Positions 1 to 7,961 of a stretch of DNA of 17,810 nt are shown here, one piece after another. The stretch is from the NCBI GenBank assembly GCA_009885185.1, contig VFLF01000797.1:1-17810 (forward strand), in the 5' to 3' direction. The stretch comes from Nitrosomonadales bacterium. Its GTDB lineage: Bacteria > Pseudomonadota > Gammaproteobacteria > Burkholderiales > SG8-41. Each line of letters begins with the position of its first letter. The first letter of the stretch is position 1. The notes beneath the pieces are model-generated. The model saw nothing but the letters and a program-made list of their open reading frames with translations, was not told the DNA's origin and ran no database searches. The position numbers and the translations under genes are program-made.

Positions 1-1177
1 ACGTGCAGCGTGCAGCCGCCGATGTCGCGCGTGCCGGTGTTGGCGGCCTTGCAGGTGATGCGTTCGAGCCACACGCGCATAGCGGGTGTCGGCGGCACTT
101 CTGAAAACACATGCAGCGGATTCACTTCGCCATACGCCCCTGCCACGGCGACCGTCCAATACGCCGAGAACTGCGCGGTGACTTTTGCATTCGGGAAAAT
201 GCGCGTGGGTTTGGGGCGGCCCACCACGTCCCAAGCTTGCGGGCCGACTTCGAGTTCGAGTGAGGTGGCCTCGTGCGCGCGCGCGCCGAGGCGGGCGCGC
301 AACGCCAGCGCTGCGCTGGCCGCTGGGTGTGTGAGGCGGCACGTCGGGTAGGGCTTGAACGACAGGCGTTCGGTTTCAAAATCACTGCCCAGGTATTGGA
401 TCGCGCGCGCGCCGTCGAATTGATCGCGCAGATACACACGCGCCATGCCGTCCTTGCCGCCGAATACGCCGCCGACGCTGTCGAGGCCATTCCGCCGCCA
501 TCAGTGCGGCATTGACGCCGTTGGACGCAGCGAAACCAGGCTGCGCATGTTTAGTGGAAGCGCCTTCGTGGCTGCTTTGATGGTTGCGGCTGGCGAGGCT
601 GTAGGCGATGCCGAAGGCGTGCGCGAAGGTTGTGGTATCGGCCTTTAGCAAGCGCGCAGCTGCAGCGGTTGAGCCAAACTGACCCAGCAGCGTGTAAATC
701 CAGCCGCCATCGACGAGGTTCAATTTGGTTGCTACGCCAAGACGGCAGGTGACTTCAATGCCCAGCAGTATGGCCTCAAGAAATTCTTTCGGATCGGTGA
801 AGTTGCGGTATTCGGCGATTGCGAGCGCCGGTATTGCCGCAGCGCCTGCGTGCAGCACCGCCGCGTCGTGCGTGTCGTCGTATTCGAGCACATGGCCGTA
901 GTAGCCGTTGGCCAGCGCCGCGGTAGGCGCGGGCAACTTCGCGCCGCCGACCATCACGGCATCGGCACGGCCTCCGCGCGCTGCAAGCTCGGCTATCCAG
1001 CCGGGTACGCCCATCAGCGCGCGGCCTGCGATCAGGCAACCCAGAGAATCCAGCAGTTCGTATTTGACCGCCTTGCGGGTTTTGTCGGTGAGATCGTCTC
1101 AGCATCAGTTTGACGGATCAATCGGCGAAGGCGGTGACGACAGAATCGGTTTGGCGTGTTGTTTCTCCGGCACTCAC
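1..1177 (-). pseudogene. MmgE/PrpD family protein, frameshifted and cut by the window edge
   Basis: Relative of the 2-methylcitrate dehydratase / MmgE/PrpD family, which acts on small polycarboxylates. The body reads from about 1098 down to about 490, with family-typical stretches LLDSLGCLIAGR, NGYYGHVLEYDDTHD and HAGAAAIPALAIAEY. At about 489 the frame breaks. Dropping one base there restores AAEGLDSVGGVFGGKDG, and the new frame continues to base 1 with the expected C-terminal part (SFKPYPTCRLTHPA, then GEVNPLHVF). Upstream, a GTG at 1177-1175 has a well-placed GGAG (1187-1184) and opens with SAGETTRQTDSVV, but stops at 1118-1120. The three frames around 1099-1120 can be stitched into an N-terminus only by adding two bases. 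So about three indels are needed: a decaying gene, or a low-accuracy assembly. It lies downstream of the enoyl-CoA hydratase on the same strand. The family call is firm; true pseudogene status is less so. Confidence 0.72.
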
Positions 1178-1227
1178 GGACGTCTCCACTGACGCACTGG
1201 TTTACTAACCCCTGCGCGGGAACGGCA

Positions 1228-1242
1228 GGGAAATTATTTCCC
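1228..1242. repeat. Short palindrome between hydratase and MmgE/PrpD gene
   Basis: GGGAAAT-T-ATTTCCC is a perfect 7-bp inverted repeat with a one-base centre. It lies 8 bp beyond the hydratase stop codon, in the 72-bp gap before the MmgE/PrpD start. No T-run follows on either strand, so it is not a standard intrinsic terminator. It could be a weak hairpin or a protein site; its function is unknown. Confidence 0.3.
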
Positions 1243-1249
1243 GTTTCGC

Positions 1250-2014
1250 CTACGTCGGCCGATGGCCCTGCGCAAAACGTTCCAGCAACTCGCGCCGCTC
1301 CGGCGCGGCCACCGCCTGCTGCAATAATTTCTCTTCCATCTCGATGCCCGCGCCGAGCGGTAGGTTCAACGCCTGACGTACGGCTTCTTTTGCCATGGCC
1401 ACCGCGGTGGGCGGGCGCGTCGCCAGTTCCTTGGCCACAGCGCGCGCGGTGTCCAGCACATCGGCGGCGGCAACCACGTGCGTGACCAGCCCCATGCTGA
1501 ACATCTCGCGCGCCGATAGGCGATGTCCGTTCAGAATAATCCAGCGTGCGCGCACCGGCCCGACGAGGCGCGGCAGCAACTGCGTGCCCCAGCCGCCGGG
1601 GATGCCGCCCCATTGCACTTCGGGCAGCCAGAATTGCGCGGCATCACTGGCCACCACCGCGTCGCCCAACAGCGACAACTCAAAGCCGCCACCCGCCGCG
1701 TGGCCGTTGACCGCGATCACCAGCGGTTTCGCAAATTGCGCGAGTTCATGCCAGAACTGCAACAGCGGTGCGCGAAACTCGGCGTCCTTGCCGGGATGTT
1801 CGCGCCGCTCTTTTAAATCCGCGCCGGCGCAGAACACATCGCCTTCGCCCGTCAGCAGCAGTGCGCGCGCTTTCGCATCGGCGGAAATTTTGGCCAGCAC
1901 ATCGCGCAGTTCCGCGATCAGCGCTTTGTTGAGCGCGTTTTTCGCGGCGGCGCGCGCGAGTTTGAGGATCACCACGTCGCCGTCGTGGCCTACGAGCAGA
2001 TGTTGATATGCCAT
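1250..2014 (-). CDS. Enoyl-CoA hydratase/isomerase family protein
   Basis: A 254-residue crotonase-fold protein, the usual family length. It is expected to add water across the double bond of a 2-enoyl-CoA in the cytoplasm. The oxyanion-hole segments are present: CAGADL at residues 62-67 and GHAAGGG at 104-110. Both hydratase glutamates appear to be there, E112 (GGGFEL) and E132 (LPEVQWGGIPG). Their 20-residue spacing equals that of E144/E164 in rat mitochondrial hydratase, which favours hydratase over isomerase activity. The ATG at 2014 has no Shine-Dalgarno sequence. A TATAAT box ends 7 bases before it, so the mRNA may be leaderless. The gene follows the acyl-CoA dehydrogenase by 35 bp, and the two would catalyse consecutive steps of an acyl-CoA oxidation. 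The actual substrate cannot be told from sequence. Confidence 0.9.
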   Translation of the reverse strand: MAYQHLLVGHDGDVVILKLARAAAKNALNKALIAELRDVLAKISADAKARALLLTGEGDVFCAGADLKERREHPGKDAEFRAPLLQFWHELAQFAKPLVIAVNGHAAGGGFELSLLGDAVVASDAAQFWLPEVQWGGIPGGWGTQLLPRLVGPVRARWIILNGHRLSAREMFSMGLVTHVVAAADVLDTARAVAKELATRPPTAVAMAKEAVRQALNLPLGAGIEMEEKLLQQAVAAPERRELLERFAQGHRPT

Positions 2015-2020
2015 GAGTTT

Positions 2021-2026
2021 ATTATA
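2021..2026 (-). promoter_or_regulatory. TATAAT -10 box abutting the hydratase start
   Basis: A perfect TATAAT reads on the minus strand at 2026-2021, placing the predicted transcription start at or within a base or two of the hydratase ATG (2014). No convincing -35 lies at 17 bp; the palindrome at 2030-2047 occupies that region. The AT-rich context could produce this match by chance. Confidence 0.4.
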
Positions 2027-2029
2027 AGC

Positions 2030-2047
2030 ATTTGTTTTTAAACAATA
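2030..2047. promoter_or_regulatory. TTGTTT-TT-AAACAA palindrome, copy 1
   Basis: The 18-mer ATTTGTTTTTAAACAATA contains a perfect 6-bp inverted repeat (2032-2037 and 2040-2045) around TT. The same 18 bases recur at 10690-10707. It fills the short gap between the acyl-CoA dehydrogenase stop and the hydratase start, next to the TATAAT box. It looks like an operator for a dimeric regulator; that regulator is not encoded in the window. Confidence 0.5.
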
Positions 2048-2049
2048 TT

Positions 2050-3216
2050 TTAGAAGTAACCCATGCCAAATACACCGCTCGCCAGATCCATCTGATCCAC
2101 CAGCTTGCGGCTCACCAGATTGCGCAGGGTTTCGGTGGTGCCGCCGCCGAGACTGCCGTAGCGCGTGCCGCGAAAGAACCGCGATACCGGAAACTCATCG
2201 GTGAAGCCGTAGCCGCCATGCACCTGCACCGCCTCGGACGTGACGCGAATCGACATTTCGTTGCAGTAAATTTTCGCCATCGCCGCGAGCGTGGGGTCGG
2301 GAAACTGTTTGCCCGACACCGCCGCGCGATACAGCAGGCCGCGGCCCGCTTCGATCTGGATCATCATGTCGGCGGCTTTCCAGCGCATGCCCTGAAACTC
2401 GCCGATGCTTTTGCCGAACGCCTTGCGCTGGCGCATATATTTGATCGATTCTTCCAGCGCGCCTTCGGAAATGCCCAGGCAAATCGCCGGGTTCAGACAG
2501 CGCTGCACGTTAAACGCCGATAACAGCCGCTTCATGCCGTTATCTTGCAGAATCAAATTCTCCAGCGGCAGTTCGATGTTGTCGAAGCGCACGTCCGACA
2601 GATTTTCGCCGCCCATGGTGTGATAGGCGGCGTTGTACGAAAGTCCCTGGATGCCGCCCGGCACCAGCACGCAGCCGATGCCCGCGGCGCCCGGCGCGCT
2701 GTTCACCCGGGTAAACACCACGAACATTTCCGCGATGTCGGCGCGGCTGATGAGTGTTTTCGCGCCATTCAGAATGACTTTGTTGCCCTTGATTTCGCAG
2801 TTGGTGCGGTAGTTCGGCACGTCGGTGCCGGCATCGGGCTCGGTCATGCAGATGGCGAGCATGGCGTCGCCGCTGGCCACGCGCGGCAGAATTTTTTTCT
2901 TGATGGATTCCGGCGCGTAGGCGGCGATAATGCGCGACTGCGCGCCCACTTCGCCCAGCGCGCCCATCGCGGTGACGTAGCACACCTTGCCGATTTCCTC
3001 TAGCACCAGCACACAGTCGAGCGTGCCCATGCCGGAGCCGCCGTATTCCTCGGGAATCGACATACCCAGCACGCCGATCTCGCCGAGGCGCTTCATGTTC
3101 TCGGCGGGCCAGGTGCCGTCGAGGTACTGGATCGCGCGCGGCATGAATTCTTTTTGGCAGACCTTACGCACGGTGTCCACAAAGGCGCGTTGTTCATCGG
3201 TGATGGTGAAGTCCAT
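2050..3216 (-). CDS. Acyl-CoA dehydrogenase family flavoprotein
   Basis: FAD enzyme expected to form the 2,3-double bond of an acyl-CoA and pass electrons to electron-transfer flavoprotein. I choose the ATG at 3216 (MDFTITDEQRAF), which gives 388 residues and the standard N-terminus; the frame is open 25 codons further upstream but that part looks non-homologous. Visible are the middle-domain signature AICMTEPDAGTD (121-132), the RKAFGKSIGEFQ helix (264-275) and the C-terminal signature QVHGGYGFTDEFPVSRFFR (331-349). By hand alignment, the usual catalytic-base position near the C-terminus (YEGT in MCAD) is Gly358 in LGGGTTETLR. The alternative base used by isovaleryl-CoA dehydrogenase corresponds to Gln238 in NVQRC. 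The base is therefore non-canonical or elsewhere. First gene of a minus-strand group with the hydratase and MmgE/PrpD gene. Confidence 0.9.
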   Translation of the reverse strand: MDFTITDEQRAFVDTVRKVCQKEFMPRAIQYLDGTWPAENMKRLGEIGVLGMSIPEEYGGSGMGTLDCVLVLEEIGKVCYVTAMGALGEVGAQSRIIAAYAPESIKKKILPRVASGDAMLAICMTEPDAGTDVPNYRTNCEIKGNKVILNGAKTLISRADIAEMFVVFTRVNSAPGAAGIGCVLVPGGIQGLSYNAAYHTMGGENLSDVRFDNIELPLENLILQDNGMKRLLSAFNVQRCLNPAICLGISEGALEESIKYMRQRKAFGKSIGEFQGMRWKAADMMIQIEAGRGLLYRAAVSGKQFPDPTLAAMAKIYCNEMSIRVTSEAVQVHGGYGFTDEFPVSRFFRGTRYGSLGGGTTETLRNLVSRKLVDQMDLASGVFGMGYF

Positions 3217-3347
3217 TTTTGCAGTCTCTGTTATGAAGTGAAGCGCGAAAGGTGAAACGTCGTAAATGGCCGGCGGCGCGTTAGCGCGCAACGGAGCTGA
3301 ATCGATGGGGCCGAATTATAGTCGCTGCACGACAGCCGGCCAAATGT

Positions 3348-3379
3348 GCGCCATGGCCGGCCATGATCGGCCATGGCGC
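3348..3379. promoter_or_regulatory. Perfect 12-bp inverted repeat, candidate operator
   Basis: GCGCCATGGCCG (3348-3359) and CGGCCATGGCGC (3368-3379) are exact reverse complements around an 8-base spacer that itself contains another GCCATG. It lies in the 244-bp region between the divergent acyl-CoA dehydrogenase and alpha/beta hydrolase genes, 16 bp upstream of the predicted -35 box of the hydrolase. No T-run follows, so it is not a terminator. The position suits an activator or a divergent-promoter regulator. The regulator is unknown. Confidence 0.5.
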
Positions 3380-3395
3380 TCATGCAGTCCATCGT

Positions 3396-3424
3396 TTGAC
3401 GCTTGGTAGTCGCTCGCCTAGACT
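3396..3424 (+). promoter_or_regulatory. Sigma70-like promoter of the alpha/beta hydrolase operon
   Basis: TTGACG (3396-3401), a 17-base spacer and TAGACT (3419-3424) match the -35/-10 pattern with correct spacing. Transcription would begin near 3431, about 30 bases before the ATG at 3461. No strong Shine-Dalgarno sequence is visible before that ATG. This is sequence inference only. Confidence 0.45.
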
Positions 3425-3460
3425 TGGCGTCCCTTCTTTCCATACACAGCGAGTTTCTCC

Positions 3461-4363
3461 ATGGCAACCATTTCCGCCCACGATCACTGGACCAAAAAAG
3501 GCGACGTTAATCTTTTTCTGTTCGAGAAATATTCGGGCGCGCCCGGTAACAAGCCCGCAATTTTATTTGTGCATGGCTCGTCGATGGCCGCGCAGCCGAC
3601 GTTTGACCTGAAAGTGCCGGGCCGCCCGCACTCCTCGGCGATGGATTATTTTGTCGAGCAGGGCTTCGACACCTGGTGCGTGGACATGGAGGGTTATGGC
3701 CGCTCCGACAAAAAGCGCAACATCAATTTCGACATCGCCAATGGCGTGGATGATCTGGTGGCAGCCACCGACTACATCGCCAAAACGCGCGGCATCAAGC
3801 AATTCATGGTCTACGGCATTTCATCCGGCGCGCTGCGCGCGGCGTGTTTCGCCGAGCGTTGCCCGGAGCGCGTGTCGCGTCTGGCGCTTGATGCGTTTGT
3901 GTGGACGGGCGAGGGCAGTCCCACGCTCGCCGAGCGTAAAAAGAAACTGCCGGAGTTCTCCAAAGTGAATCGCCGCCCGATGAGCCGGGAGTTTATCCAC
4001 TCGATCTTCAGTCGCGATCACCCCGGTTGCGCCGAAGACAAGGTGATTGACGCCTTCGCCACCCAGGTGCTCGAACTCGACGACTCCGTGCCCACCGGCA
4101 CCTATGTCGATATGTGTTCACGGCTGCCGATCTGCGACCCCGCCAAAATCAACGCCGCGACGATCATCATGCGTGGCCAGTTCGACGGCATCGCGGGCTT
4201 TGACGACCTGATCGAGTTTTTCAAGCGCCTGCCGAACCCCGACAAGCAGTTCGCCGTGATGTCGGGTATTTCGCACGCGAGCTTTCAGCAGATCAACTAC
4301 ATGACGGTCTATCACATCCTGCATGCGTTCTTTACGCAGCCGGAACCGATTTACAAGGCTTAG
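3461..4363 (+). CDS. Alpha/beta hydrolase
   Basis: A 300-residue cytoplasmic alpha/beta-hydrolase-fold protein with no signal peptide. The oxyanion strand is LFVHGSS (36-41). The nucleophile elbow is GISSG with Ser121, the probable acid is Asp242 (GQFDG) and the probable base is His272 (GISHASF), a complete triad in the right order. The order and spacing fit carboxylester or C-C hydrolases, but the substrate cannot be named. It is the first gene of a tight plus-strand group: the flavin reductase-like gene starts 2 bases after its stop, and an amidase follows. It is transcribed divergently from the acyl-CoA dehydrogenase group, so both groups may serve one catabolic pathway (inference). Confidence 0.88.
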   Translation: MATISAHDHWTKKGDVNLFLFEKYSGAPGNKPAILFVHGSSMAAQPTFDLKVPGRPHSSAMDYFVEQGFDTWCVDMEGYGRSDKKRNINFDIANGVDDLVAATDYIAKTRGIKQFMVYGISSGALRAACFAERCPERVSRLALDAFVWTGEGSPTLAERKKKLPEFSKVNRRPMSREFIHSIFSRDHPGCAEDKVIDAFATQVLELDDSVPTGTYVDMCSRLPICDPAKINAATIIMRGQFDGIAGFDDLIEFFKRLPNPDKQFAVMSGISHASFQQINYMTVYHILHAFFTQPEPIYKA

Positions 4364-4365
4364 CC

Positions 4366-4992
4366 ATGCCCGAATTCGACGCATCCATCATCAGTTCCAT
4401 CGACCAATACAAACTGATGGTCGGCTCGATCACGCCGCGCCCCATCGCGCTGGTGTCCACCACCGGCAAGCACGGCCACAACGCCGCGCCATTCAGTTTT
4501 TTTAATGCGCTGGGCGCGCCGCCGCCGATGCTGATGTTCTCGGCGGGCGACGGCGAGGCGGGCGCCAAGGACACGGTGGCGAATATTCTGGAGACGGGTG
4601 ACTTCGTGGTGCATATCGTCAGTCACGACATGCGCGACAAAATGAATGTGTGCGCGGTGGGCTATGCGCGCGGCGTCAATGAAATGGAAAAAGCGGGCTT
4701 CACCACCGCGCTCTCGCGCAAGGTGAAGGCGCCGCGCATCCTCGAAGCGCCGATCGCGATGGAGTGCCGCCTGATGCAGCGCGTCGAAGTCGGCCCGCGT
4801 CCGTACCACGTGGTGATTGGCGAGGTGGTGTATTTTCATTTTCGTGATGGCACCGTCAACGACAAATTTCACGTCGATGTCGGCGCGGTCGATCCCATCG
4901 GCAGGCTCGCGGGCAAGGGCGGCTATACGCGCGTGACGGATCGTTTTGAAATGCCGCGGTTGCCGGGCGGCGAAGGGCGGCAGGATAAGTAG
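4366..4992 (+). CDS. Flavin reductase-like (DIM6/NTAB) domain protein
   Basis: A 208-residue FMN-binding split-barrel protein. The N-terminal segment ITPRPIALVSTTG (22-34) followed by APFSFFNALG (41-50) is characteristic of the DIM6/NTAB flavin-reductase-like family, where it forms the flavin pocket. Such proteins reduce flavin for a two-component monooxygenase or act as stand-alone FMN oxidoreductases. No monooxygenase partner is seen in this window, so the partner or substrate is unknown. The ATG is 2 bases after the hydrolase stop, implying translational coupling. The amidase follows after 42 bp. Confidence 0.85.
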   Translation: MPEFDASIISSIDQYKLMVGSITPRPIALVSTTGKHGHNAAPFSFFNALGAPPPMLMFSAGDGEAGAKDTVANILETGDFVVHIVSHDMRDKMNVCAVGYARGVNEMEKAGFTTALSRKVKAPRILEAPIAMECRLMQRVEVGPRPYHVVIGEVVYFHFRDGTVNDKFHVDVGAVDPIGRLAGKGGYTRVTDRFEMPRLPGGEGRQDK

Positions 4993-5000
4993 AATTAAGT

Positions 5001-5018
5001 ATTCGTTTTTAAATAACT
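5001..5018. promoter_or_regulatory. Degenerate copy of the TTGTTT/AAACAA motif
   Basis: ATTCGTTTTTAAATAACT matches the 18-mer at 2030 and 10690 at 14 of 18 positions. It sits in the 42-bp gap before the amidase gene, just upstream of its Shine-Dalgarno sequence. The dyad is imperfect (TCGTTT/AAATAA), so binding would be weaker than at the two exact copies. It may be chance similarity in an AT-rich gap. Confidence 0.3.
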
Positions 5019-5034
5019 TTTATGAGGGCGCGTC

Positions 5035-6324
5035 ATGCTGATGAAACCCCTGAACCAACTCACTGCCAGCGAAATCGTGCAAGCCATCGCGGCAAAAAAA
5101 ACCACCGCCGAAGCGGTAGCCCGCGCCTGCCTCGATCACATCAATGCGCGCGAGCCGCAGGTCGAAGCGTGGCAGTTTCTCGATCCTGATCTGGTGTTGA
5201 AACAAGCGCGCGCGCTCGATGCGAGCGGCAATGTCGGGCCGCTGCAGGGCGTGCCGGTGGGGATGAAAGACATCATTGATACCTGCGACATGCCCACCGA
5301 GTACGGCACGCCGATCCACAAAGGCCATCGACCGCGCATCGATGCGGCGATAGTCGCGCTGACGCGGCGCGCGGGCGGTCTCATCATGGGCAAAACGGTC
5401 ACCACCGAATTCGCCAACCGTCATCCCGGCAAAACGCATCACCCGCAAGATCACGCGCGCACGCCCGGCGGCTCGTCCAGCGGCTCGGCGGCGGCGGTGG
5501 GCGACAGCATGGTGCCGCTGGCCGTCGGCACGCAAACCACGGGTTCGACCATACGTCCGGCGGCGTTTTGCGGCTGCGTGGGCTACCGGCCCACGTGGGG
5601 CGACATACGCTGCCACGGCGTGATGGAGGCGTCCGGTTCGGTGGATACCGTGGGTCTGATCGCGCGCTCGGTGGAAGACATCGCGCTGTATCGAGACGTG
5701 GTGCTCGGCGTGCCGCCGCAACCATTGGCCGCGCAGGTCATCAACGCCCCCCGCATCGGATTCTGCCGCACGCCGTACTGGAGCCAATGCGAAGCCGCCA
5801 CGCAACAATCACTTGAAGACTGCGCGGCCAAACTGGCGAAGGCCGGCGCGCGAGTCACCGATTTGACGCTGCCCGATGCCTTCAGCCAACTCGAAGACGC
5901 GCATCGCTGGGTGACCAGTTTCGAGTTTGCGCGCAACCGCGCGTGGGAGATCAACAACCATTACGAGATGATTTCCGACACCCTGCGCAACAACCGCCTG
6001 AAAGACGGCCTCGCGTGCAGCTTTGAAAAATACCGCGAGTCGCGCAGCACCCTCGCGCGCCTGCGCCGCACCATGCACGACGTGATGAAAGACTACGACG
6101 TGCTGCTCGTGCCCGCCGCCTCGGGCGAAGCGCCGGTGGGCCTCAACGCCACCGGCAACGCCTCGCATTGTTTGATCGGCACCAGCACGCATGTGCCGTG
6201 CATGACGCTGCCGCTGTTCACCGGCCCGAACGGCTTGCCGGTGGGGGCGCAGTTGATGGCCGCGCGCAATAACGACCGGTTGCTGTTCGAGGCGGCCCGG
6301 TGGGTGATGGCGAGTTATTCGTAA
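5035..6324 (+). CDS. Amidase (amidase signature family)
   Basis: A 429-residue cytoplasmic amidase-signature enzyme that hydrolyses a carboxamide to an acid and ammonia. The Ser-cisSer-Lys triad is readable: Lys78 (VGMKDIID), cis-Ser147 in GGSSSGS and nucleophile Ser171 in GTQTTGSTIRP. The 24-residue gap between the two serines is standard. The ATG at 5035 has GAGGG 7 bases upstream; the second ATG at 5041 is too far from it, so 5035 is preferred. It differs clearly from AtzE and AtzF in this window: it has QTTGST where they have DTNGS or DTAGS, and it lacks the AtzF C-terminal domain. It is probably co-transcribed with the two genes before it. The substrate is unknown. Confidence 0.9.
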   Translation: MLMKPLNQLTASEIVQAIAAKKTTAEAVARACLDHINAREPQVEAWQFLDPDLVLKQARALDASGNVGPLQGVPVGMKDIIDTCDMPTEYGTPIHKGHRPRIDAAIVALTRRAGGLIMGKTVTTEFANRHPGKTHHPQDHARTPGGSSSGSAAAVGDSMVPLAVGTQTTGSTIRPAAFCGCVGYRPTWGDIRCHGVMEASGSVDTVGLIARSVEDIALYRDVVLGVPPQPLAAQVINAPRIGFCRTPYWSQCEAATQQSLEDCAAKLAKAGARVTDLTLPDAFSQLEDAHRWVTSFEFARNRAWEINNHYEMISDTLRNNRLKDGLACSFEKYRESRSTLARLRRTMHDVMKDYDVLLVPAASGEAPVGLNATGNASHCLIGTSTHVPCMTLPLFTGPNGLPVGAQLMAARNNDRLLFEAARWVMASYS

Positions 6325-6338
6325 GGCTGCCGCGCTCC

Positions 6339-7718
<1,380 letters not shown>

Positions 7719-7751
7719 CTAATGCGCCACCGTCGTTGCCGTATTGCTCAT
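7719..7751 (-). CDS. Ten-codon leader frame before sthA, ended by an in-frame TAG
   Basis: An ATG at 7751 with a well-placed AAAGGA (7763-7758, 6-base spacing) opens MSNTATTVAH and stops at TAG (7721-7719). The sthA ATG follows immediately in the same frame. Either this is a leader peptide that couples translation to sthA, or a C-to-T change turned a CAG into TAG and split a former N-terminal extension of SthA. Both readings fit; nothing in the peptide itself suggests a function. Confidence 0.4.
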   Translation of the reverse strand: MSNTATTVAH

Positions 7752-7902
7752 GGGTGATCCTTTCACTGAATCATGCGATTATCCGATAAATGCGAAATCC
7801 CAAATGGTTACCTTGCGATAGGGTCAATAAAACAATAGGTTGCGAGGTGGTTGCAGCAAGCCTTCGCGCGCTTGGACGTATCGCCACGGTGACGGCCCGG
7901 GC

Positions 7903-7919
7903 ATGGTACGTAAGTTGCT
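7903..7919 (+). promoter_or_regulatory. Sigma54 (-24/-12) promoter of the atzF unit
   Basis: TGGTACG-TAAG-TTGCT matches the sigma54 consensus TGGCACG-N4-TTGCW with one mismatch. The invariant GG (7905-7906) and GC (7917-7918) are exactly 10 bases apart. The predicted start near 7930 leaves a leader of about 32 bases before the atzF ATG. No full NtrC dyad is obvious upstream. A direct repeat of GGTTGC (7838 and 7849, 11 bp apart) lies at enhancer distance but is a poor match. Confidence 0.65.
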
Positions 7920-7946
7920 TTTGTTTGCATCCATTGACTAAACAAA
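7920..7946. promoter_or_regulatory. TTTGTTT-N13-AAACAAA inverted repeat over the atzF transcription start
   Basis: A 7-bp perfect inverted repeat (7920-7926 and 7940-7946) with a 13-base spacer overlaps the predicted start of transcription of the atzF unit. Its arms contain the same TTGTTT/AAACAA halves as the palindromes at 2030 and 10690, but with wider spacing. This could be a repressor site or a fortuitous AT-rich repeat. Confidence 0.35.
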
Positions 7947-7961
7947 CAGGTTCCATAGCTC

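Noticed and set aside
3217..3291. N-terminal extension of the acyl-CoA dehydrogenase to 3291
   Set aside because: The added residues do not resemble the family; MDFTITDEQRAF at 3216 is the standard beginning.
5020..5808. 262-codon minus-strand frame
   Set aside because: It lies opposite the well-supported amidase; its composition is that of a shadow frame and it has no recognisable motif.
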